Positions 1 through 11,574 of a DNA stretch of 64,000 nt are shown here, in pieces; position 1 is the stretch's first letter; each line of letters opens with the position of its first letter. A program made the translations under genes and the position numbers. Source of the stretch: Zygnema circumcarinatum. Lineage: Eukaryota; Streptophyta; Zygnematophyceae; Zygnematales; Zygnemataceae. The stretch spans positions 4,575,911-4,639,910 of the forward strand of contig CM074804.1 in assembly GCA_037447605.1 (NCBI GenBank). Direction: 5' to 3'. The notes beneath the pieces were generated by a model. The model had not been told where the DNA came from. It saw only the letters and a program-made list of their open reading frames with translations, and did no database searches.

Positions 1-29
1 CCCGATTGCCACAATATTTACAATCTGTA

Positions 30-356
30 CAGTAGGGTTGGGGGCACGGTCCCCCTCCGACCCGTGCCCAGGGGCACGTGCCCCCCCCCCCCTTGGGGGG
101 GGGGGGCACGTGTACCTTTATTTGTATAAAGGTACAAATGTACGAAAAATATGAAAAGTACGGACAGTACTCAACACCAATCGTCACCGACCCGGGCCCG
201 GTCGTACGAGGTAAGCGTCACGTGACAGGGGGCACGGGGGGGCACGAAATATATGGGGAAAATTTTTGGAGGCGTGCCCCGGGCACGGACGGTCAAAAAT
301 GGGGGGCATGCCCCCCCCCCGGGCATGCCCGTGCCCCCGTGCCCCCAACCCTACTG
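30..356. mobile_element. TA-flanked MITE (Tc1/mariner-like ends)
   Basis: A non-coding element of 327 bp. Its 18-bp terminal inverted repeats, 30-47 (begins CAGTAGGGTTGG) and 339-356, match perfectly, and each end abuts a TA dinucleotide (28-29 and 357-358). A TA target duplication and CAGT-type ends are typical of the Tc1/mariner superfamily. The match extends to 22 bp through the flanking TGTA/TACA, partly because TGTACA is palindromic. The interior is dominated by long C and G runs and encodes no recognisable transposase, so I infer a non-autonomous element moved in trans. Confidence 0.72.
75..112. repeat. Perfect palindrome with C12/G12 arms inside the MITE
   Basis: CACGTG followed by twelve C, a TT spacer, then twelve G and CACGTG. 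The arms are perfectly complementary over 18 bp with a two-base loop, so a very stable hairpin is expected. The homopolymer lengths may carry sequencing error. Confidence 0.8.
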
Positions 357-360
357 TACA

Positions 361-1780
361 CCTTTCTTGGCTAGATTCGCACCTTTTCAGAAAAAAAAAA
401 GCCCAACAGCCTATAAACCCTACTTAAAATCTGACCGGCGAAAAATGGTGCGAGTCTATCCCAAAAAGGTGTTTAGATAGACCCTAACACGCTACTAATT
501 TTGAAATCTCTCTCAAAGTCCCTTGTACGGAGTTTTTGCCCTACTCTACAGTACTGTCGTCACGGCTACAGTGGGGCTGGAAAGAGCGTCCGGCCGATGC
601 CGTACGGCCGTCCGTACACGGGAGACGGGCAGGCTAAACATTTCGGAGGTGCTGACCGGGCCCGTCGCCGCTTGTCACTCGCTTTTCAAACCGGCGGGCG
701 GCCGCGCGCTGCCAACGGCTGGCGCCAACGCTTGGGGATTTCCCTGTTGGGAATATTGAACAAACGAACGGTCGCATAGAACAGGCCCCGCGCAGACCAA
801 CACGCGCGAGTGACGCAACGTTCTGCCGCGAGGCGTCTGGGAACACCTCCGAGCGGAACGGTGGGCGGCTGGTGCCCGTGTGAACGCACGCCCGGCCCGG
901 CCTCGCAGCCTCGCGGGGCGGAGGAGCCGATGAGAGCGCGTGCGTGCGAGATTGGATCGGGCCCGTCCCATTCGGCGTGCATGGCAAGCCGCACCCTCGG
1001 CCTGCCGCGCGACCGGCGGCGAGGGCGATTTCGGCAGTGGATAAACGGATGGATGGATGGATGCATGGATGGATGGATGGATGGATGGATGGATGCATGG
1101 ATGGATGGATGAAAGCCGAGCCGGATGCCGCGGATGCATGCACCTCGGCTGACTTTTACCAAATTTCATACAACAGTAGTAGCAACTTTGGGCCTTTCAA
1201 TGGGGACCAATCTGACACTCCGAGCAATATTGGGAACGCACAACGATCAGCAACAATCGCGCGTTTGCTGGACCGGAACGAGTCGATAGATGGGACGGTT
1301 TGACGTGATTGTCGCCAAACAGACATGCGCACGTGTCTGCATTTCGTCCACCCATCTCCTGTGCACGCATGGACGTGTATCTGAGCCGCGAATATGTTAC
1401 AATAACGCCACCAACAACAAACCATATCTTTCCAGCATGCAACGGGACCATAGCCAAAATCAGAAAAGTAAAAAACAAAAAGAGGGTGAACCAAGATTGC
1501 TTGGTACAATTGGCAGTGGAGAAAATTAAAAAGTACTACTGTCACAAATTGAATGAATGTATTTCCTACGCACGTACGCCACTTGCTAAAAAAACGAAGA
1601 ACAAAAACAACCAAACTAAAGAGTATCTATCCTTAAAATAATCGTTTAATGACGATGGATCTAAAGTCAACGTAATCTTGCTACACTAACTAGCCTATAA
1701 ACTGCGTCACTGCAAATGAATTGAATAAAATTGAATTGACTTCATCAGTATCACGCACTCCCCATCCTCTCTTGCCCTTG
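361..1780. other. Gene-poor stretch with GC-rich segment
   Basis: No gene supported. 560-1030 is GC-rich with palindromic words such as CGTACGG and GGCCCG, resembling the islands near other gene starts in this window. 1150-1780 is AT-richer and holds only short ORFs with no recognisable domain. Confidence 0.5.
1047..1111 (+). repeat. (GGAT)n microsatellite
   Basis: About sixteen units of GGAT, interrupted twice by GCAT at the same phase. Similar short GGAT runs occur near 19436-19485 and 35488-35502. Confidence 0.9.
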
Positions 1781-3344
1781 TCACGACATCTGCTGTAAGA
1801 CCAGAGTCCGGCTGTTCACCAGAGGCTGACACCTTGCAGGCTGAGAGGCCGTCTCTGGATGAGAAGTTGGAGCTTCAGTTAGCTTATATCCTCCGTTTTG
1901 TTGCACGGAGATTCCACTTTGTAGCAGATACTTTGAGTTTAAAGCAGGGAACATTGAGGAGAGTGCGGGAGGGAGAGAGTACTGGCCTACTCCTACAAGG
2001 CTATTTGAAATGGAAGCAAACGGGTGATTTGGTGAGAGCATTCCAATACCCTCCAAGTCACGGAAAAGGGAGCGGTAGGGTCCTCTTCCCTGCTGATTAG
2101 GGAAAACTGCTCCCATGGCTGCCTTCAGTTGAAGATCACTACATACATGCTTTAGAGAAAGAATTGTTCTGTCCGGTTCTCTAATGTCGTGAGCAGAGGA
2201 AAGTTGGGCAAGGGCGTCGTCAGGAGTTGGAAGGACAAGAGACGATCGAAGATTTTGCTACAAAAACACAACAAAAACGTAACAATTTAACTTTAAAACA
2301 CTGCACGTCGTCTGCAAAAGTTCGGTTTGTGACAACGAACAAGACGATAAGATTCAACACACAAGGCCTCAAGAAGGAAAGGCACAAAACGCACCTTACG
2401 CCTTTGAATTTTTTTCTTTCTTTTGGAAAACTAACTGATAAGTACAAATGGTTCTATTCAGACTAACAAACGGGGGAGGGATGACCTAAAATCAATTCTT
2501 GTACCTTATTCAAGAACACCAACTTGTTAGGTTGCAACTAATCTTGTCAAGTATCAATTCAACACTGAGAGCATACCTTCAACTTCCTGTAGCACGGCAC
2601 CTCGTGCTGAATAGGCGCACTTTCTGCCTCCTCGGACAAGGTTCCAAGCTGATTCAAAGCAGCCAATCTCCCGTTCATAGACATTGGGCCGCCAATTCCA
2701 CCACATGACGAACTCTCTGCATCTGATTCCGCTAAATCTTTCAGAAGCCATGGCATTTTCTTAATCCTCTTACTCCTACTTCCCGGTTTCTCCCCGGCAA
2801 CACTACATTCCACACTCCAACTGTCCGAAACAACCTCACTAAGGGTCCCACACTCCTCTCCCCGAGATTCTCCGTCTCCCTCCTTGAGCAGCTTCTCCCC
2901 ACAAGCTTCCACATTTCTGAATCCTGCCACATGGTAGTGGCTTCCCAACTCGACCTGCTTCCTCTTCTGCTGCTTCTGCTGTGAATTCCACCAATTCTTA
3001 ACACAATTGTCGGTCCGTCCTTCCAAATGTGAGGCGATTAGCGCCCATCTGTTCCCCCACTGTTTCTGCAAGTCTACGATTTTCTGCTTCTCTCCCTCTG
3101 TGAGAGGACCCTGCTGCAGCCCTGGCCGCAGGTGATTCTCATATCGAAGCCGGCAGCTTTTAGGGTCACGGTTTAGAGCTTTCCCCACTCTGCTCTGCAG
3201 GAGACTCCAGCAAGGCTTGGGCCCATACAGGCGTGCATATTCAAGCAGGACAGCATCTTCTGCCGCAGTCCATTTTCCTTTTCTAAGAGCGATTGGGGCA
3301 CTAGCGTGAGCAAGACGAGGAGGACTATCTGTAAGGCTCGCCAT
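1781..3344 (-). CDS. R2R3-MYB transcription factor, AS1/ARP-like linker
   Basis: A two-exon gene model: exon 1 3344-2577 (256 codons), intron with GTATGC donor and TTTTTGTAG acceptor in phase 0, exon 2 2257-1781, giving about 414 residues. Two MYB repeats lie near residues 23-125. R2 holds GKWTAAED and CWSLLQ, with Tyr at the third Trp position. R3 has Leu in place of its first Trp, then NRWALIA and KNWWNS. The linker NRDPKSCRLRYENHLRPG strongly resembles that of the plant ASYMMETRIC LEAVES1/rough sheath2 (ARP) family. The C-terminal half is Ser-rich, and exon 2 matches nothing I know. The protein should be a nuclear DNA-binding regulator. Reading straight through the donor would give a 261-residue product ending at 2559. 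I prefer the spliced form because the frame stays open and the phases fit. The start is the first Met before the MYB repeats. Confidence 0.85.
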
Positions 3345-4892
3345 GCTTCTCAGATAGAGGCCGAGGGTAAGTACAAGAAACTAACGAGTTTGAAGCAATT
3401 TCACTTTCTGGAGCAGTTTCAGCTTTCTTGGAGCATTTTCTCTGAAAGCTGCTTTCAGGCCGCGATAGCCCGCCTCCGGAGGGAGGGAGAAAGAGAGAGA
3501 ATGAGAACGAGAGGGAAAGACGATGCTCTGATAATGTATCACCCTTGCCTAATCTCTGCAAGATTGCTATTTCGCTCAGAATCCTGTTCTCCCCTCCTTG
3601 TCTTCAATCCATCTCCCTCTTTCTGCTCTCTCGTCTCCTCCTCTGTATCCACCAACCTGCCTCTACCTCTCTATTCTCACTCCTCTCCTGTCTCTTTTGG
3701 ACTCTCGCTCTCTATCCCTCTCCTCCTCTTCCTCTACCTCTCTCTCTCCGCATGGCTCCCTCGGCTTTGTAGAAGGTATGACAGCTCCGTCCCTGAGCCC
3801 TACGCCGTAACCCTAACCCTAAAGCCCGCCTGGCTACGCAGCGGCAGCTCATCGGTCGATGCCACCGATGGCTGCCTCCGCTTCCGTTCCGTCCATGGCG
3901 CCCTCCCGGACAGCACTACGCCCGCCATCAGCCATGGCGCCCGCCATCGGCCGCTGAAGCTGACCGGCATAGCACTCCCCACCCCCGCCCCCTCACGCGC
4001 AGTCACCCGCTCCGTTCGCCGCGCCCTTTTTCCCGCCTCCCTCGTCTCCCTGGCGTCGCGCGGTTTGCCGCCAGAAACCGGAATTCTCAAATTTCCTGTT
4101 CGTCACGTTTCCTTTTTGAAAGGGCTCGACTTTTGGCAGTCGCGGGGACCCAGCGCAGGAGAAACCGCGCGGTTCGCGATTTCCCGCGGGTCTCCGGATT
4201 TTCGCCGCAAACCCGAATTGAGCGGAATTCATTTTTCCCTCCTAAAAATAAACCGACGAACCGCGCGGTGGGTTCGCGGTTTGCTGACGGACAGGGCCCG
4301 CGCGGTTTCGGCTCCCTCCTATTTCCGGCGAACCCGTCACCGCCGCCTGGCCCGCCATCTGGCGGGGCCGTACGTCCGTACGTCTGGCCGGCGGCGCGAG
4401 CCGGGCGGGCGTACGTACCGACGGCGGCGGCGACGGAGACGGCGACCGGCGGCGGATCGTCCGCTCGCTGGCGGGCGGGCGGCTGTGGGCCGTCGATCGC
4501 GCCGGAGGCGTCCCCGCCCCCTCGCCGGCCGTCGAGCCGGCCGACGGCCGGCCGGTTCCGACGGATCGCGTCGCCGGCAGCGGCTCGCTCGGAGGGCTCG
4601 AAGGGTCGTACGGCGCGGCCGAGTACCGACGCGGATCGAGATATATCGAAGGCGGGACATTTGTGGACATGACGCGAGCGGGCTCGGGGACGGGTTCAAG
4701 GGATTGGCGGGGTCCGTTCGATGATTTTTTTTTTTTCGTCGCGTAAAGGGCGGAACCATTATTGGACAGTTCCACACAGATCGGGTCACTTTTTACATCG
4801 CTTTTCTTCTTAACAAATTGGGCGGCAAAAGGACAGGGCACATGTTTATGTTTGAAGGTCGTGAGCTTGATCAAACTTAACAAACAATGCTC
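3345..4892. other. MYB upstream region: CT tract, telo-box and GC island
   Basis: Intergenic between the MYB start and the nicastrin stop, both on the minus strand. 3590-3755 is CT-rich on the plus strand, hence GA-rich in the likely MYB 5' leader. A telo-box-like CCCTAACCCTAAA lies at 3811-3823. From about 3830 to 4680 the DNA is very GC-rich, with recurring AACCGCGCGG and GCGGGCGGG words. The long plus-strand ORF here looks like a composition artefact. Confidence 0.5.
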
Positions 4893-7800
4893 CTACAAGT
4901 TCAACAACCGCCTTCTATAGAATGCTCTAGTTACCCCTATCACTACTATTGATGTTGCAGTGGTTAGAATGCCCGTCCCCAACAGCATGGTATCCATAGC
5001 TCCGCTATCTTGCAAGAAGCTCCTGACGGAGAGTACTTGCCAGAAGCTCTCAGTCCAGACAGGGTCCGGCTCGTCCAAGGTTTCCCCCGGGCCTAAAGGG
5101 AGGACGCGCCATCCACTGTCAGTGTGCGCCAAACGCGGTGAATACGCCGGCACATACCTGCACTCGCTCCCACTCATTGCCTTAGTACAAGGCCATAAAA
5201 TAGGTCCGCGCTCGCTCTCTATGAGACAAACCTCAACCGTCTACTTGATCGGGCATTGGCATACTGTTAAGGACTACAGACTTCAAAAAAAATTACTGGT
5301 TTAGGGTTTGAGGAGTTAGGGTTCGCGATTGACTTCTCACTCACCTGGTTGTAGAAACAATGCAGCGCCCCCAAGTCTCCGCCCTTGAGCCCACACACAC
5401 TTCTCCCTCTACGCTGCACTCCAGTATGCATTCTTCACCACCCGTCCCTTCCCCTCCCTCTCCTTCTCTCTCATTCAGCTCCCCCCTGACCTCCGCCTCC
5501 TTCATAGAAGGCTCTCCCGCACTAGCTACTCCTTTGGAATTTTTTGGACTACCCCTCATCACCCCATTTCCCCTAGAGATCTCCCCCGTCCTATTCGCTA
5601 AGAAGTTCCATATAAAGCGCGCTGTATCATCAATTACATCCGGGGTAGGAGTGACCGAGGGAGAGCTCATAAAGACTCCTGCATAGTGATTAGGTTTTGT
5701 GACACGTGGAGTGATGAGAGAGGTCACAAGAGGACAGCCTAAGCCGGGCTCATCCTTCAGTAGGCAATCAAGAAGCTCACTGACTAAGGAAGAATTTACT
5801 AAAATGCTTGAAGTATCCTCAATGTTACCCCCTGCCAGCATGTAGAGGGTTCTTGCTACTAATGTTGCTGCAGTAGTTACGCTCTCGGCGTCAATATTTG
5901 CTGCACAAAGGGAGACAACAATCACAAAAATGATAAGTGAACGAAGCACACATGACTCACTTCACAAAATACATCACTCTTTCCTGAAGTCATCAAAACG
6001 GCCGCTACCGTCTGTAACAGACTTTCTTTCCCACGACAGACGCCATCCTCGCGCTTGGTCTTGTAACGTTGAAGAATATCAATGGAAAAGGTGGGAGAAT
6101 TCGTAATGAAACGATGGAGACCATGCGAACGGTTATCTCACCGGCTGTGTCAAAGCGACTCCCGAAGTAAGGGTTGGTGAAGACTGTGTCGAACTCCTCA
6201 AGGACGAGAGCTGCAAGTGATGCATTCTGCAGCGCGCTTTTGTGCAGAATGAAAATGGAGGAGGACACAAAGGAAGGCGGAGGAGAGGGAGAACAAGACG
6301 GAAAGAAAGGAAGGAGACAAAGAAGGAAAGCAAGGTGTAGTGTCTTCGTTTTGCAAGTGGTATGTTCAACAGCTCACCTCTCGGAGAAAGGACATGATGG
6401 ACGATGGAGGCACTCCAGGAGTGGACTCACTCGCCTCCTTCACCTCCACTCTGAAGCTCGCCATGTTCTGTGCCACAGTTTGCAATGCTGATAACACATC
6501 TTTTGTTTCCGGTGACAACTGGAACAAGCTCACAACGAGCCGAAGTCAGTCCATTGCTCTGAACGCAATTTGCAGTTTCTAAGTCTTGCTGAAGTGCAAG
6601 GAGAGTGAGAATGAACCAAACAAAGGTTTATTAGATTGTACAATGCCTCATATCGGCCCTGAAAGACAGAGCCTCGAAACAAAGGTCATATCATATCCGG
6701 TCTGTCCCCTGATCACTCATTTTTCCTTGTTTGGAAAACCAGAAAAAAGTCCACCTTCCTCTCACCTGTCCCACGTCCCTATGAGCAAAAAGGGTAACTT
6801 TGTCGGTTTGCAGAGCTCGCCCTACAGAGCCGACTTCTAATACCTGCACCGATCCTTCCAGAAAGTGCCTCTGTAAGGCACCGATCGTGCACACGAAAGC
6901 AGAGAGAGAGCGAGAGAGAGAGAGAGAGAGAGAACAGTTTCTTCCCATTGGCTGACCTGATGCAGGAGGGAGGCATTGAACCCTGCCGTGGAGGAGCCCC
7001 CCTCTCGGAGCTCCTTCAAGAAGCGGCGGCTCCCAAGGTACCCCCACGCTTCGCCCGTGCCCACAAAAAATGCCAACTGCGGCAACAACACAAACCTTCC
7101 TTTTTGAAACTCCAATACCGCACACCATCCTCAGCCCTTTCGGTTTGGCAGTAAAGCAAAAGGAGGGCGAGGAAGTACCAGTTCAGCCGAAACAGCAGTG
7201 GGACATAAAATGGTCATCATCACACTTTAGGAGACAAGAAAAATGTCAAGGAAGGAGTGGAGAAAAACCAAATTGACTGCTAGATAGCTACTAAATCTCT
7301 GATACACCTAAAGACACGGGCAGTTCTTCACCTGCTTTGGAAGCTCCTTCAGCCCCTCCTGCCGCGAGAGAGCATCAACTGCTCCAAGAAGAGCGACCAT
7401 TCCCTGCCACATCAATCCGGGGCCACAAACTTCAGCCAACTTCCATAAGAGGACTCAGCGGAAAGAGAAGGAGAAGTTAACTTCAACGCAATGTTCATCT
7501 TCACATCATCACCCCATCTGCATGTTTTTAGCTTTGCAACCTACCTTCATACAATGGTGCAGGTATCCGCTTAAAAAAGACTCCACAACATGTAACCTCG
7601 GCAGGAAGACGAGCAAACCACTAAAAAGCAACCCAACAATACAACTTTACACGACCACACAAATGACACTTGAAGTGATGAGGAAGGGTCGAGAGGGTGC
7701 GGAGCAGCACACAGAGAGTGGGGAGTCAGCTCCCAGAGAGTCGTCTCGGAAGAAGGCGGCGCCATCCATGGCTGCCATGGCCAGCACTGTGGGCTTGGAG

Positions 7801-10800
7801 GGCCCCTCTTCAGACGCGTTTAAGGGGGGCAGCGCAGACAGCACACTGCAAAAACCCACTTTTCAAATCCTCCACATCAGAAACTGCACTCTTCCAAAAT
7901 ATAGCATTTAAGAGTACCCCAACCTCTGGAGACCACTCTCCAGAAAATCCACATGACGTAATCCAAGCAAAGCACAGAAACGCATAACGGCCCTTCCTGC
8001 TGTGATACTGACGATGCACGCCATCTCTGCATCATTTGTATGTGATGTAATCCGCCATCACATCGTCAGCATATGCTGGTTGAGAGAAGTGATAGGGAAA
8101 GTAATGGCACCTGAAGCCCCCAATTGGGAGGCAGGAAAGGCTCTTAAGACAAGATTCAGAAGTGTTGGTTTCCGCCTTAGTCGTCTGAAGCATTCCCTCT
8201 CCAACAAAAGGCACAAAGCAGACATACATTTCATCATTCAACAGGCAGACGAACAATCCAAAGCAGAATTAGGAAATTTATGTTATTTCCAGAAGTCAAT
8301 ACAGAGTAACAGCAAAAACTATTGTTAAGTCAACTAAAGCCCTATTCAGCATAGAGTTTCGGCTTCATTCACTACAGTACCTGCATAACTAGGTCGAACT
8401 CCGCCACAAAAAGAGGATGCTCAAAATTTTGTTGCTCGTTTCGAGCAGCTTGCTGCCCCATATTCAGACAGAACCAATTCACAAGTAGGAATTCAAACGA
8501 GGGATTGACATCTTGAAAAAGAGAGGCGCTTTAAAAATTAACAAAAAATTACGAGCTAGTCATCCTCCAGGACGAAAGAGAGAGCTATGCCAGAATTTTT
8601 TGCTTTCAATGATTAAGTTTAGTGGCAGTACCTGCTGCATGTTCACGGTTACCTCTTCCGTTAAAGCGACCACAGGGAAGGGGTGCTTCCTCCCTGCAAT
8701 TCCTGAACCCTGCGAGAATCAACCGCGAGAAAAAACCCTTCTGAAAAAACAGGGAACGATTCATCACTGCCCTGTCTCGTTTAGATGCAGCAGAGTCTTT
8801 CACATGTGTGCATTGTAACAAGGTCCTTCAGAAAGGCTTGATCTTTCCATTTTAAGCCTAAAACTGCACAAAATTGTTATGAGAAAAGTGAGGTAGAAGC
8901 GAGGCCTCTGACCCCTCTCGCTCACCGCAGGATTCCAGACATAGTCCTTGGCCTCATAGTTTGCGAATTCCGCTTGGGGGAACTTCTGAGCAGTTGAAAA
9001 TACTGCAAGGAAACTGCAAGGCGGGAATTACTGCAGAGCTTAAAGTTGGCACTGGAAATCCACACGTTCGCATAGGACAGCAAGTTATGGTTGAAGGGGA
9101 AGGAAACCAGAACATATACGGCTGTGCTGTGAAACGGAAAATAAGTGTACTACAGGAGAGTCGAGCACAGCCACCTAGAGAGTCAGGAAGGGAGAGGGTG
9201 TGGAGGAAAGAGGCGGGAGAGAGACGGGAGAGAGGGCAGGAGAGGCGAGCAAAGGGGAAGAGAAATAAAGGGCGGAAAAAGTCTTGGCATCAACGGTGGT
9301 GTCAACGATTAGACAACTGCATACTACAAGCCATAAGGAATTCACGTTCTGCTAGAGTCTTCACGTAAATTCTGAAAACTGTGGAGATTTTCTGATGCTA
9401 TGGACGGCATACCTTTTGGAAATGAGGCGTTACCAGGCTCTGAATACTCCAGCATGACTCCCACCACTAACTCGGCCGTTGCAGGCTCAGCACCCACCCT
9501 GCCCCACCAATTTCTTCTTAGTCTTTGAAGCTTCATTCAACAAAAGAATGAAAAGTTCACATTTAGTTGAGATTCACATGCCTTAAACGGGCTACGCTGT
9601 TTCCTTCTCCCTTCTGCTGCTCATTCTACAGTTTACTTTCTGAAAGGTGCTGTAGCGATAGCTTCCTTCTTGGTCAAATCTAGTATCATAAAGAGCAGTA
9701 TATCTAACTTTCTGTGTAGTTTAGAACGTTTCGGACTCCAGAAGGCTGAACCTCTTACGAAGCCGTTAAAGGTGTCATATTTCCGAAAGACTTGTGCCCC
9801 TCGCCTTCACCACACTCTCTCTACAGCATGCAGTTCTTTATTTGAAGGAGGAAACCCCCATAAATCAGAAGTATTGGTTACCTCAACATAAAGTCAGTAA
9901 ATATAGATGGCGGCAGGAGCACCGAATGGCGCCCTCTGAGTGGTTCATTAGCGCCTGAAAGGCGTTGAATTGGAGCAGAAACGGGCCGCCGCCCAGGATC
10001 TGCGCTGGAACAAGAGTTCAGTCCGTATACGATCCTTCCGATACATGCTTTACACAGAACACGAATGTGATTTCACAGGAAACCCCAGGATGGGCAATTC
10101 GACTTCACCAATGATTCGTGGCACACGAACCCTCTTTCCCATAGTACAAGAACAGGCAAACAATGCGAAGCAGAGTGACTCTCACGTAGTACAATAGATC
10201 CAAGGTTGGTTTTCTTTCTCTCTGAGGGGCATAGTGGCACGAGTAAGGAGGGCGTACTTGCACAGCCAACCTCTCCTTGTAGAGTGAGCAGGCGGACACA
10301 AGGAGTCCCTTCCACTGGGTGGTACATTGCAGCTTCCAAGTCGCGGACTGACTGGAAGCCATGGCTGGCACCTGCTAGGAACACAAAAGGGAAGGCAACA
10401 CGGGAAAGTTGCAACAAAAGTAGCAGTTGTCCTTTCGTCCTCTGTCGCCTCCACCCTAAATATTTCCTCTCTTCCTCTCTATTATCCCTTTCCTTTCACA
10501 ACCCCTTTGCCTGTTCCTCTCCTTGCGCCTCGTCTGTCACCTTTTGTCCAGCTTGACCCTTCCCTGATCCTCCCCCTCTCCCTCCCCTCCCCCCCTCCGC
10601 CTCCTTCTTGCTTCCACTAAGCAAATTCTTTAGAATTCTTCAAAACTTCGTAGATATTTGCAGCACTAACAGAACATTGAAAAACCGATACGTAAATAAG
10701 ATGCGGTCATTGGTGGGAAAGTATAAATGGCTAAGTCTGGTTCTTCCATGTTGATATGTTATTTGCCTGCGACGAATGGCTCACCATGGGTGAAGAAGAC

Positions 10801-10851
10801 AGCGGTGAGGATGGCAGAGAGCAAAAGCCAAACTTCCGCCATGGCTGCCAT
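4893..10851 (-). CDS. Nicastrin, gamma-secretase subunit
   Basis: A multi-exon gene for the type I membrane glycoprotein that gates substrates for gamma-secretase. Exon 1 (10851-10785) begins MAAMAEVWLLLSAILTAVFF, a signal peptide, and splices in phase to exon 2 (10371-10258), which holds the nicastrin N-terminal signature TPCVRLL..GC. Further recognisable segments run downstream: AEFANYEAKDYVWNP (about 8935-8985), FPVVALTEE (about 8690), VLAMAAMDGAAFFRDDS (about 7750), DALSRQEGLKELPKQ (about 7340), GEAWGYLGSRRFLKEL (about 7040), TPGVPPSSIMSFLRE (about 6400), VFTNPYFGSRFDTAGE (about 6165), VTTAATLVARTLYMLAGG (5890-5840) and RCIVSTTR (5345). The last exon (5157-4893) has WTESFWQVLSVRSF, a transmembrane helix and a short basic tail. 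An acidic Glu/Gly-rich insert lies around 5400-5530. Not every internal exon boundary is resolved. Confidence 0.9.
5299..5322 (+). promoter_or_regulatory. Telo-box-like motifs in the last nicastrin intron
   Basis: GTTTAGGGTTT followed closely by TTAGGG. In plants AAACCCTAA boxes bind telomere-repeat-binding factors. Here they lie inside an intron, so any role is uncertain. Confidence 0.3.
6901..6933 (+). repeat. (GA)n microsatellite in a nicastrin intron
   Basis: AG dinucleotides with one GC interruption. On the coding strand this is a CT tract next to a splice acceptor, so it may act as an extended polypyrimidine tract. Confidence 0.8.
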
Positions 10852-10996
10852 GCCCCTCGAGTGCCCGTTGAAGAGTGGTGAAGGCAAGGCAGTTTAGGGC
10901 TACTCTTTTCGGGTTAACGCAGCGCCTGGCACATGGAACAAACATGTATGTACGATACCATCTAAGTTGCCAACTTGATACAATTGATACAATCTC

Positions 10997-11086
10997 ACGA
11001 TGGCGAGGCCATCAAATGGACATGGACAAAATCAGAATGGGCAACCACGAGGAACTGAGGACCTAAGGACAACAAAAAAAAGCTAG
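10997..11086 (-). mobile_element. LINE 3' tail, solo copy 1
   Basis: Read on the minus strand, this segment matches the 3' untranslated tail that follows the LINE ORF at 30061-30160: AGCTT-type start, CCTCGTGGTT, then ATTTGATGGC, a loop and GCCATC. It ends in two copies of a 9-mer (ATTGTATCA), as many LINE 3' ends do. No coding part remains, so it is a severely 5'-truncated insertion. Confidence 0.7.
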
Positions 11087-11257
11087 GAGCGGAAAGCTAC
11101 GCTAGGCTCAACAACGCTTCAAGCCCTCCCTAAAAGCAGGCGCGAAAGTCGCCGATGTGCGGCAATAACGGGATGTGATATGGTGTGATCTGTCTGTACG
11201 TGTTGTGTGTGTTACGGGCTACTGTACTGTAGCAGAGAATGCATTGGCGTGGATCTC

Positions 11258-11310
11258 ACGATGGCGACGCCATCAAATGTACGGCGACAAAGACAAAATG
11301 CAGAACCGAA
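11258..11310 (-). mobile_element. LINE 3' tail, solo copy 2 (shorter)
   Basis: A second minus-strand tail with the same terminal GATGGC/GCCATC hairpin (11260-11274) and the adjacent CATTTGATGG and TTTGTC words. Similarity fades after about 50 bp. Confidence 0.55.
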
Positions 11311-11574
11311 GTGAACGGGTGGGCCTGCGAACACAGGAAATGGTGTGTGCGGGACTCTGCGTCCTTCCAAGCCCGGCCCGGTCCGGCCCGGCTTGAGAGA
11401 GTCGAGAGGCAGCCGAGAGGGTCCCTTCCGACGTGGGCACGCGTCGCGGGGAGGGGGATGCGATGGGATGTGAGTGTTTGCTGTGCGCAGTGCCATGCAT
11501 GCATGCTGGATTGCAAGGGCGTACTGTAACAGTATTAGCTATGGGGTGTACGGTACCTGGTATCGTTTACGCCA

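Noticed and set aside
3811-3823. Telomere-like CCCTAACCCTAAA
   Set aside because: Less than two full TTTAGGG units and no array, so it is not an internal telomere; noted only as a telo-box-like motif.
3306-4724. 472-codon plus-strand ORF
   Set aside because: Ser/Leu/Pro- then Arg-rich translation of a CT tract and a GC island; overlaps the MYB start on the other strand and has no domain or consistent codon use.
5901-5949. MLRSLIIFVIVVSLCAANID as a signal peptide start of a separate gene
   Set aside because: The hydrophobic run is the intron 3' end (polypyrimidine tract and TGTGCAG acceptor at 5901-5903) in front of a conserved internal nicastrin exon.
11175-11540. Overlapping ORFs in all frames near 11.2-11.5 kb
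   Set aside because: They cover a LINE tail and palindromic GC-rich sequence, with no domain and no splice-consistent continuation.
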